Below are positions 33,803 to 43,588 of a stretch of DNA of 64,000 nucleotides, piece by piece. A model generated the notes under the pieces. That model did not search any database. It was not told where the DNA came from and saw only the letters and a program-made list of their open reading frames with translations. The stretch is from Oenanthe sinensis. Its lineage: Eukaryota > Streptophyta > Magnoliopsida > Apiales > Apiaceae. The stretch is taken from positions 13,847,886 to 13,911,885 of the forward strand of contig CM053800.1 in the NCBI GenBank assembly GCA_028671895.1. The letters are read 5' to 3'. Positions within the stretch are counted from its first letter, which is position 1. Every line of letters starts with the position of its first letter. The translations under genes and the position numbers were made by a program.

Positions 33803-36800
33803 TCACTTCTTCTTTTTCTTCTTGTCAGCGTTTTCTTTTAACTGCCTCATAAAGGAACTCCTTAAAATTGTCTCATCCTCATTAGATTCTCCAAGCTGCC
33901 TCATCAAATAATGAATTTCTTCATCTGCGATTTTATCTAGATATTTACAGATATCAAAGTATTTTGTTTTGCTTTCAACATCTGTAAAAATCATGGCATA
34001 CTTTGGCTCCAAAACTACCTTCTTGACTTGAGACTTCCATAACTTGAAGGGTGAATCAGGTTCAGCTTCAACCTTTGCCCTCCTTAGCTTTGTGATTTGA
34101 TGTTGGATTTCCTGAGCAATTGTGACATTGAGTTTGTACCTTTTTTTGAGAAGTGGTAGAATTGTCTTCAACACATTGTAGCCCTGCTTCATAATCACCT
34201 TCATTGAATAAGAGATTTTTGAACCATTTTCATACTCCAACCTCATTGACTCCTCATGACTAGAAGTTGTAGGTTGAGTTCTGACTGTTATTAATCTCTT
34301 TTCATTTATGACTGGTATTCCTTTCATTTTGTATCCTTCAATCATCACCTCATCCTTGATTTTCTCTTTAGTAACTTGTGGATTTTCCTGAACCACAATT
34401 TCTTGAGCTTTAGTTTGAGGAATGCTTGACTTTTTCTTGGCCATTGCAATCTTTCTCTTTTTCTTCAATGTCTATTCCTCTACTTAAACCTCATTGTTCC
34501 ATTCCAACTGAATTTGCCTAGCAATCTCTTCATTTCTTTTTCTCTCTTAGCAACATTTGAAATTTCTAAAATAATGGCTCCTTGTAGCAATTTTCTTCCT
34601 TTAGAGTCTTCCATCTTTTTCTTTCTTTCTTCAACCAGAATGACCTTTCCTTTTCTCTTCTCTTCTAAAATCTCCTTTTTCTCTAGAAGAAATTTCTCTG
34701 CATGAAGATTAGCTTCATTTGCAGCTTCAAGTGCACCATCATTCACAATTTTCGTTTGAGCAATAAACTCATCTAGATTTCCTGATTGTACAACCTTTGT
34801 TACCAAATCAATGTTTTTCTTTAGGTATTCAATTTTCTTTCTTTCTTTCTCAATCATCTCTTGAGTTTCTTTCTTTCTAGATATTCTTCTAGCTTCTAGA
34901 TCATCTTCAATTTTCTTTGCTTCTCTCTTTTTCCTTTCTAAGTCATCTTTGGGAGACTTAGAAAATGTTGAAGATTGATCTCTATTGCTTCCACTTCCAC
35001 TAGCACCACTTCTTACAACTCTGCTATGCCCAACCATATTGCTCCTAGCAGCTCCAACACCCCCAATACTACCCTCACCATCTTTATCACCATCATTATC
35101 ATGTTTTTCATTCTCCCCCCTTTTTGTTATCATCAATTGGAGGAGGTGCTGACATTCTGTCAAGAAACTTTTGAAGAATGAAAGCATGCAAAACTTGACC
35201 CTTGATAATATCATCAATTTTCTTCTCCATAGAAGTCACCCTGTTCTCCAATTTACAGTTCTTGGATTCTTTGAATAGTTTATCCTTGATTTGAGTTAGA
35301 GTGTTCATTGGAAACTTCTCATCCAATCTTCTTTCCAATGCATCCTTGGTAGATGTGATGGATCCTTGAAGAGTTTCCAATTCTCTCTTGACTCTTGTCA
35401 CTGTCATCTTTTGAGTCTTCAATGACTCCCTCATACAGTGTGCAATCCTCCTTTGAATGTGACCTGCAATCTCAACTTCTATATTTGCTCTTCTATACTG
35501 AGAAAGAATTTCAGTTTCAGCATCTTCTAGAGAACCATCAATTGTACTCATCCATGGTTCTTCATCAGAATCATCCTCCAAATCTTCAGGTGCCATATGG
35601 CATTTATCTGTTGTATTGGCAATGCTCTCCTTTAGATTCATGGTCATTTGTTTTGTGTGCTCAATTCCCAAAATTTGTTCTGCATTCTTCTTACTAGAAG
35701 TAGCCAAATCTTGGTATCTTGGATCAGGATGAATGAAGAGATTTGGATCCAACTCTCCAGCATCAATAGCTTCATCCTCTACAGCCATAGTCACTACTTT
35801 CTCATCCTCCTTATTGACTCCACTTCCACTAGCTTCATTAATGTTTGCAACTCCCCCTGACTCCTTGACCTCCTCACCTTCATACATCAGTTCATTTTCA
35901 ATTTCATGTGCATATTGAAGAATCCTCAAATCACTCTCACTCATCTCTCTATTTTTCTTCAGAATCTCATCCTGGAACCTCACCTCTCCCTCACTCATAT
36001 TTTGTGCACCTTCTAAGGTGGGCCCCTCAAGTGTTTCACTCACATTCCTAGAAGAATTATGAATGTCCTCACTCACTCACTCCCTTTTTGCCAAGCTGCA
36101 CCTCTAACTCAACTCATTCATACCTAGAAGTGTTTGTGCAACATCAATTGATTGAGTATCAATTGATGTAGAGAAAATAGTAGTTGATGTGCTTAGGATA
36201 TCCATCGATTGATGCTTACCCATCGATTGATCATGAGTGTCAATCGATGACTTATTAGTTGATGGTTGAATATCAATTGATGAGGGAACATCAATTGATG
36301 GAGTAGAAACAGTTGAAGTAATGATTTGAGAAGAGATATTTAAAATAACATTTGAGATGGAATCTTGAATTTCCTAGGAAGAAAATTCAGGAGAGAATGT
36401 TGGCTTCTCCTTGAATATCAAAGAATGAGAATTTGAAAATGTCTGATTGTCTATCAAAACATTTATTGAGAGTGAATGAGGCTGCATCTCAACATTTATT
36501 TGAGATGCATCAATCTGAGAAGCTGAAGGCTCCACCACAGTTTCCTGTGGTTTTGCAGTGTGTGCATCCCTCTGTGCAAAAATTACTTTTATATTTTTTC
36601 TTTCATAAGATTTAGGGGTTTTGGATTGAGTGTCCCCATCTTTGTTCTGTGCCCCTGGTTGTGGGCTTTTTTCAATATTGACACCCAATTGAGAGGATGC
36701 CAATAGAGATGTGGTATGTTCCTTATTAACTTCCACAGTCTTTTGGAAAACTGTGGAGTGGCTTGGCTTGGGTTGCACACCCTCACTCTCCTTATTCTTC

Positions 36801-37842
36801 TGGGTTCTTTCATGTTTTCCAGTTCCCTTACCAGTGTCACCTCCGACTAATCTATCACTACCTAGAGTTTTTCTTTTTCTAGGTTTTTCAACAACAGGTT
36901 TTTGAGAACCTATTGAGGTTGGTTTCTTAGATGTGGGTTTTGAAATAGATTGTGTGGCTTGGGTATGAGGGTTTGGGTCATTACTAAAACCCTCCAGAGC
37001 CATAGAAGGCAAAGAAGATTGAGTTGGGAAGTTGTTAAGTTTGAAATAAATACCTGAAAAAAAGGTGGATAGATCAATTCCACATCACTGTGAAGATTGA
37101 TCCTAACCAATTCTTTGAAGAACCTTTTGTTTTGGACCGAACAGTCCAATATCTCTATCTCCCTTGTGATCTCAATATCCTTCACAAAATGGTTAATGAA
37201 CAACATAATAAATCTAACATATTATATGTGGTTTGATCTATTAGCCTTATTACCCAATTTTGCTGCAATCTCATTCATTATTACAGTAGAAAAGTTAAAA
37301 TACTTATCAGACAGAATGCTATAAGCAACTTCCTACATACTGGTGGTTATGGCATCAAAATTACTAATTTTACAACTAAAACATTTTATGACTAAATCAA
37401 AGAAATATGACCATTCCTTTTTAAGATGTTTTCTAACAACATGGCTTAGGCCTATTTCCGATTCAACATAATTAACAAATTTTAACATTTTTCTTATATC
37501 ATCATCTGTTGATGCTTTGTCAGTATTTTTGGCAGGTAAATTAAGACATTCATTAATAGAGATTGTAGTTAGAGTATACTTATCTCCTTTGCAAGTGAAT
37601 GTAATTGTAGAGTTTTCACTGGCAACTTTAGCACTTTTCCAAAATTCTTCTACTAACTTGCAGACAATCTTGGGTGCATCCTTGAGTGCGTTCCTTACCC
37701 TGCAACTATCTAGAAACCTCATCAATGGATGAAATGCTTGATGTGCCTCTTCAACCATTGTGCATGCCACAAAGTTGTTGAGTTCGTAGATGAATCTAAC
37801 TTGAGAGACTTTCTTGGATGAAGAAGCAGATGAAGATGCCAT
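33803..37842 (-). pseudogene. Sirevirus extra (env-like/unknown) ORF downstream of pol, broken
   Basis: The relic runs from MASSSASSSKKVSQVRFIYE (37842) to a lysine-rich end (33803), about 1,340 codons, with several stops (such as 37333 and 36374) and frameshifts (near 37015, 35115 and 34475). The N-terminal 170 aa form a folded-looking domain (FHPLMRFLDSCRVRNAL, EFWKSAKV, RKHLKKEWSYFFDLVIKCFS) recurrent in plant retroelement ORFs. Then come a Lys/Pro/Ser-rich basic region, an acidic segment, and a long charged coiled-coil-like region (DDLERKKREAKKIEDDLEAR, EERKKKMEDSKGRK). A linker at 36110-36330 repeats SID tripeptides encoded by ATCAATTGAT palindromes. Function is unknown; the envelope label is historical and no signal peptide or fusion feature is evident. 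Confidence 0.65.
36130..36330. repeat. Palindromic ATCAATTGAT/ATCGATTGAT motif cluster inside coding sequence
   Basis: About ten copies or near-copies lie in 200 bp. On the minus strand they are read in one open frame as repeated S-I-D peptides (PSIDVPSSIDI, SSIDTHD, TSIDTQSIDV). The same motif fills the LTR (33035-33560) and the spacer at 38040-38300. Confidence 0.85.
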
Positions 37843-38371
37843 TATCTTGATAGTAATTGGTGATTACAAACACTTGAAAGAAATTGAGTAGATGGCAGAG
37901 AACAAAGAGATTAGGGATTGAGTTCGTAGCGAGAAAGAGAAAGAGATAGAGAATTAGTTAGTAAAAATTATAAGTATGAGTTAAAATTAATTTTAATCTC
38001 ACTATTTATATTTACTAAATGAATGAATTACTTGTTTTAGCAATCGACTGTTATACATACAGGGTTGTATGTATTCATCAATTGATAAATTAAGGAATCA
38101 ACGTCTAGATTTTGTACATGTCGATTGATGATATAGACCCCAAAGCTTCCATGTCATCGATTGATATTTAACTTATCCATCGACCATTAGTACTATCCAT
38201 CGATGAATAAAAATATCATCAATTGATATATTTATCAATCGATAGACTAAAATATCCATTGATAAATAAAATATTTATCAATTGATTAAGGAAAAAATCA
38301 ACATATTAACATAATCAATGGCTACATACTAAAACTAAAAGAAATAAATAACTTGTGAGACATTTAAAAGA
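37843..38371 (-). repeat. Spacer between pol and the extra ORF with palindrome cluster
   Basis: Non-coding. Between 38040 and 38300 there are about eight ATCAATTGAT/ATCGATTGAT-like motifs. 37843-38030 is a purine-rich leader (minus strand) of the extra ORF. Confidence 0.7.
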
Positions 38372-40120
38372 TTAAACATAGTTAAGTATACCTAAATCAC
38401 ATACCAATCTATTGAAATTAGATTCATCTAATGATTTGGTAAAAATGTTTGCAAGTTGTCTTTCACTAGGGACAAAATGTAATTCAACAATACCATTTAT
38501 TACATGTTTTCTAATGAAATGATACCTTATGTCAATGTATTTGGTCCTTGAATGTTGAACTGAATTTTCAGTGATTGTAATTGCACTTGTGTTGTCACAG
38601 AATATTTGAATTTTGCTTAGATTAAACTCATAGTCAAACAATTGATTCCTCATACATAACACTTGTGCACAACAGCTTCTAGTAGCAATGTATTTAGCTT
38701 CAGCTATAGATGTAGACACTGAATTTTGCTTTTTACTAAACCACGATACAAGCTTATTTCTTAGAAATTGACAAGTGCCTGTGGTACTTTTTCTGTCAAT
38801 TATTGCAACTTGCATAGTCTGCATCTGAATTACCAATTAGATCAAATACAGATTCTCTAGGATACCAAATGCTAAGATTTGGTGTTCCTTTGAGATATCT
38901 GAATATTCTTATAATAGAAACCAAATGAGACTCTCTAGGATCAGCTTGAAACCTAGCACAAAGACATGTAACAAACATTATGTCTCGCCTACTTATAGTT
39001 AAATATAATAATGAGCCAATCATGCCTCTATAACTTGAAATGTCCACTTTAGCTTCCATAACATTCAATTCAAGTTTAGTCGTATTGACCATGTGAGTTT
39101 TTGCAGAAGAGCTTTCATTTAAATCAAATTTCCTTAATAAGTCTGAAATATATTTGGTTTGATGTATGAAAATACCATCTTTAAATTGTTTGACATGCAA
39201 ATCAAGAAAATAGGTAAGTTCTCCCATCATTCTCATTTCATATTTACTCTGCATCAACTTAGCAAACTTTTGACAAAGTTTATCATCAGTTGAGCAAAAA
39301 ATAATGTCATCTACATAGATTTGAACAAGAATAATAGAACCATTGACATTTATATGAAAGAAAGTTTTATCAACAATACCTCTTGTAAAGTGATTCTCAA
39401 TCAAGAATTTGGATTGTGCGTCATACCAGGCTCTAGGTGCTTGTTTCAATCTATACAATACTTTGCGAAGATAATATACAAATCCAGGATGAACAGGATC
39501 CACAAAACCAGAAGGTTTTTCCACATATACTTCTTCTTCTAGTTCTCCATTGAGAAAATCACTTTTCACATCCATCTGATAGACCTTGAAATTAGCATGA
39601 GCAACTTATGCTAGAAAGATTTTGATTGCTTCTAACCTTGCAACAGGTGCAAATGTTTCATCAAAATCTATGCCTTCTTCTTGTGAATAGCCCTTTGCCA
39701 CTAATCATGCTTTATTTCTTGTCATTGTACCAGATTCATCCATTTTGTTTCTGAACACCCATTTTGTACCAATAACAGACTTGTTCTTTGGTTTGAGCAC
39801 TAGCTTTCATACCTTGTTTCTTTCAAAACGATTCAACTCTTCTTATATAGCAATTATCCAATCAGTATCATTCAAGACTTCTTCAATCCTTTTTGGTTCT
39901 TCTTGAGACATGAAGCTACTATATAAGCTTTCATTATGAGTTGCACTTCTAGTTTTGACCCCATCATTTGCATCTCCAATAATCAACTCAAAGGGATGAC
40001 TCTTGGTCTATTTTCTTTATGGTGGTAAATTTGTTCTTAAAGATGAAGCTTCATGAATATTAGAATTATCACGATCATTGTGATGTGATTGATTATTTGA
40101 GAACCCTCCCCCTGAGATGG
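38372..40120 (-). pseudogene. Copia RT-RNase H pseudogene (Sirevirus-like element)
   Basis: The minus-strand relic begins in the integrase-RT linker (SISGGGFSNNQSHHN), then HPFELIIGD, GIDFDETFAPVARLEAIKIF, KVYQMDVKSDFLNGELEEEV, VLYRLKQAPRAWYD, the catalytic box QIYVDDIIF, and an RNase H ending DIFTKSLDESNFNRLVCDLG...NYV. Stops lie between 39600 and 40020, and a frameshift at about 38800-38830 separates RT from RNase H. Its start is cut by the Tat element at 40126. Confidence 0.85.
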
Positions 40121-40125
40121 ATACC

Positions 40126-40739
40126 TGTTACGGATTAAAAACGAGGTGTATTTAATGCGCAATCAATACTAAGGTTTGAGGGAGCTTCAAGCTTTAATGG
40201 TTGCACTTATGTTTCGTGACTTCCTCAGGTCCTCGTTAGCTGCCTACGTATCTCTGTTGTGTTTAGAGAATCAAGCCAAAAATGTAGTTCTAAGGTTGAG
40301 GGGTTAGGCCCTTTATATAGGCATATGGAGGCCTTGGAATCAAATTAGAAGTAGGAGACTTGGTGGCCAAGTCTCCTAGTGTCAAGGTTGTTTAAACCTC
40401 TTAGTAGTGAGAGTCCTTGTGGGACTCCACCCATGTTTGGGTTTCTAGATCCTTCTAGGATTGGGGCCTTCAATAGGTTTTTTGGGCCTTTACCAAGCCC
40501 TTATTAATTAATTATGAAATTAATTAATAATAGAGGCTTACTGGGCCTGTGGCTTCAACAGAGCTGGTGGGATGGATTTACAAATCTAATTGATTCTTGG
40601 ATTACAAATCCAGTTGATCATAGGACTTATTTTCCTAGTTCGTTTCAAGGGCCCAAGCCTTTGGACCATACCAGGTCTAATTAATGAAATAATAAATGCT
40701 ATATTTATTATTTCCTTAGGGCTATTTTTACCCACATCA
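40126..40739 (-). repeat. 3' LTR of the Tat element (614 bp)
   Basis: The plus strand runs TGTTACGGATTAAAAACGAG...TTTTTACCCACATCA, so the LTR reads TGATGTGGG...CCGTAACA in element orientation. It aligns along its whole length with 55352-55922 but with many substitutions and indels. Confidence 0.9.
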
Positions 40740-40756
40740 TTTGCCCCCCAACTTTT
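40740..40756 (-). other. Polypurine tract of the Tat element
   Basis: On the minus strand GTTGGGGGGCAAA immediately precedes the TGATGTGGG start of the 3' LTR. Confidence 0.7.
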
Positions 40757-40964
40757 GGAAAAACTTCGTGAGTTTTCATAAAAGTTTCACAAAGGGTTTT
40801 AAGTGCCTTACCGGGATTTTGACTTATTTCAGTCAATCTTATTTCATTTTTTGGGCTCAAGCCTTGTATTATTAATTCTTTTAAAGAATCAACATCATAT
40901 AAACTGGTCCCCCAAGGATATCATTTTTAACAAATTCATGGAAAAATGGGAAAATTTTCGAGGT

Positions 40965-41930
40965 TCGTATTATGTCGACCTCGAATGAGGTCGATTTCGA
41001 CCTCAATTCCCACTCCAAGTCGATAGGATCCGAGGTCGATTTGGGCTTCCGTCCTCCTCAGCTTTTCGACCTGGATTGAGGTCGAAAGAGACCTCAAAAA
41101 ATGATCCAAGTCGAATACAGGGAATGAGGTCGAATTCGACTTGAATTGAGGTCGAACAAACCGTGGAATGCACCCCCAAGTCTATACAAGGTTTCGAAGT
41201 CGAAATCGACTTGAATTGAAGTCGACCAAACACAATATGCAGTCTCTGGTCGATATAGAAATTGAGGTCGAGATCGACTTCGATTGAAATCGATTATTTG
41301 GGTAAGACGACATTGAGCTCTATTTTATGAATGAGGTCGAATTCGACTTGATTGAGGTCAAATAAGGCCCTTATATAGCCTTGAAGTCGACTACACGACT
41401 ACGAGTGAATTCAACCTCGACTGAGGTCAAATTAAACCTGAAAATTCCTTTGATGTCGATTCATTGTGCAGAAATTGAATTCGACCTCGATTGAGGTCGA
41501 ATTTGGCCTCAATGGCGTTTTGAGGTCGAGGTACATGACTGAAGCCATTTTCGACCTCGATTGAGGTCGAATTAGACTTCAAAATTCCTTGAAGTCGAAA
41601 TGTCTGGCTGAGATCGAGTTCGATCTCGATTGAGGCCGAATAGGCCTTCAGGGCTTTTTTTTATGTGGAATCAAGGTCGATTATCGACCTGAATTGAAGT
41701 TGATTGACCTTTTGGCTATAATTTTATTTTGACCTTAATTGAGGTCGAATTATACTTCAAAAACACGCCCAAGTCGATTCTTTTCGCTCTTTTGATAGAA
41801 GTGGATTTTCGACTTGGCTTGAGATCGATTGATACTTGGTTTTCCCTTTCATGTCAAAATTATCCAGGTTCCGAAACCTTTGTTGTGTTTGACCTAAATT
41901 GAGGTCGAATTGACCCGTACATTGTCTTCC
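40965..41930. repeat. Dispersed GAGGTCGAA / TTCGACCTC motif region of the Tat element
   Basis: Dozens of GAGGTCGA, TCGACCTC and GTCGAATTCGAC copies occur, often as inverted pairs such as TTCGACCTCGATTGAGGTCGA, which could form small hairpins. The region is non-coding, lying between the antisense ORF promoter side and the polypurine tract. Confidence 0.85.
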
Positions 41931-42315
41931 AGGTCGAAACATTTGGGGGCCTCATGGCTTTATAATTGTCGACCTGGAATGAGGTCGAAATAATGCCTAA
42001 TTTACCTTTCAGGTCGAAATGACTTAGGGCCTCATGGCTCTATAATTGTCGACCTGGAATGAGGTCGAATTAATGCCTAATTTACCTCCCAGGTCGAAAT
42101 GACTTAGGGCCTCATGGCTCTATAATTGTCGACCTAGAATGAGGTCGAATTAATTCTTAATTTACCTCCCAAGTTGAAATGACTTAGGGCCCCATGGCTC
42201 TATAATTGTCGACCTGGAATGAGGTCGAATTAATGCCTAATTTACCTTCCAGGTCGAAATGACTTAGGGCCTCATGAGTCTATAATTGTCGACCTGGAAT
42301 GAGGTCGAATCAATT
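41931..42315. repeat. 80-bp tandem repeat, about 4.8 copies
   Basis: Units starting AGGTCGAAA begin at 41931, 42011, 42091, 42171 and 42251, an exact 80-bp period. Each contains GACTTAGGGCCTCATGGCTC and TATAATTGTCGACCTGGAAT. The units embed the same GTCGACCT/AGGTCGA motif as the neighbouring region. Confidence 0.92.
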
Positions 42316-42852
42316 AGCTTATCAAAATAGTGGGCTTTCAAAGCTTTTGGATCATGGGCCTCTAAAGGCCTTGGATTATCGATCTCCACTTATTTTACTA
42401 GCCTTTATCTTTTATTGGGCTTTAGGCCTTTTGAATTCTAGGCCTTTAAGGCTTTCTCCGTTGGTCATTGGGCCTTCATAACTCATTGGTAATGGGCTTC
42501 ACATGCCCAACTTCTAGAATTTTCTTGTAAGTTCCAGAAAATTTCATTTCTTTTCATTTTATTTATTTTTCTTTTGGGCTTTCAATCATGGGCCTTGTTA
42601 TATGAGTTCCATCACCGGTTATGCCGGTTAATATGCCATCCAACGGTTATGTGACCTAGGAATACCGGTCAAAAGTGGAATTCGAACTGGTAGGTGACCG
42701 GTTGGGTGTCTTATATGAGTGAAGTGAGGGGCTTCACTTCCCTCACTTCTCATTTCTTACTTCTCAAATCTCACTACACCCTCGAGCTCTCAATTCTTCA
42801 AGCAACTCTAGCTTCCAAAATTCTCGAGGATATTCAGTAGATCGAAAAGAAA

Positions 42853-43588
42853 ATGGCTGACAAGAAGAACTCCAGGCTGGCAGCTATGAACGCGGGATCC
42901 GCAAAGAGAGGTAAACCCCCTAGACGAATCCCCATTTAATCTCCATATATGTCCTTATTAGATATGATAAATCAAAGAGGGGACGAGTACCCCAGCTTGT
43001 CCCACTTAGATTCTTATAGTCATAGTAACAAGTTTTTTGATTCTGATTTAGTAGAAGAGTACAATCGTCTTTTCAATTTTCCTCCTCGTTTTACTATTTC
43101 ATTGGCAGAGCCTGGCGACAGGACCTGTCATTGGCACCCTTCCAAATTATTTGTTTACATAGATGCCCTGCTTGCGGGGCTTAGGTTCCCTTTGCACGAA
43201 TTCATCCCTACTCTTCTAGCCAATGTTCAAATCCACCCTAGCCAAATCGTGCCTAATGGATGGAGACTCATCCATTGCTTCATGGTTTTGTGCTTGGAAA
43301 AGAAAATTAAAATGACCGTCCCCCTTTTTCGTAAAAATTTTTAGTTCAAAAATTCTTCTAGTCTTTCCTTGGGCTGGGTTCATATTGCCCATAGACCAAA
43401 TAAGCCTCACATCTTTGATAACTCTTCAATCCCCGACAATAACCTTAATTGGAAGGAAAATTTTGTGCAAATTTCTTGGGAGGGGGGAGACTGGGGGACT
43501 CTCTTTAGGCCCACGTTCGACAAAGTTGCAGATGGGAGCGCCGAGTCGATAATGCTCTCTTTGGAGGAGCAAAATGCTTACGCTGCGC
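42853..43588 (+). pseudogene. Antisense extra ORF of the Tat element, 5' part (putative gypsy-type transposon protein)
   Basis: From ATG 42853 (MADKKNSRLAAMNAGSAKRG) one frame runs to the insertion at 43589, with in-frame stops TAA at 42937 and TAG at 43342. Core motifs include DLVEEYNRLFNFPPRF, YIDALLAGLRFPLHEFIPTL and NGWRLIHCFMVLC, characteristic of the plant 'putative gypsy type transposon' domain. It lies antisense to gag-pol near the 3' LTR, as described for Tat elements. A CT-rich leader follows a TATATGA-like sequence at about 42713, suggesting its own promoter. Molecular role unknown. Confidence 0.7.

Larger units (their letters stand above)
32487..40125 (-). mobile_element. Sirevirus-like Ty1/copia element, 3' portion
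   Basis: On the minus strand: a linker before RT, then RT-RNase H (40120-38372), a spacer rich in ATCAATTGAT-type palindromes, a large extra ORF downstream of pol (37842-33803), a polypurine tract and a 3' LTR. An extra, often coiled-coil ORF after pol is a hallmark of the Sirevirus lineage. Gag, protease and integrase are missing because the Tat element abuts at 40126. All ORFs are broken. Confidence 0.7.

Noticed and set aside
34514..36905. Plus-strand ORFs opposite the Sirevirus extra ORF
   Set aside because: They are shadows of the minus-strand coding sequence, Ser/Phe-rich because they read the complement of Lys/Glu-rich codons.
33803..37842. The large post-pol ORF as a host gene
   Set aside because: It lies between Copia RT-RNase H and a polypurine tract/LTR in the same orientation, shares the element's palindrome motif, and matches the Sirevirus layout.
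40126..40739. Left Tat LTR as a solo LTR independent of the right one
   Set aside because: A polypurine tract directly abuts its inner edge and the interior continues to a matching LTR with a PBS, so the pair frames one element, even if possibly recombinant.
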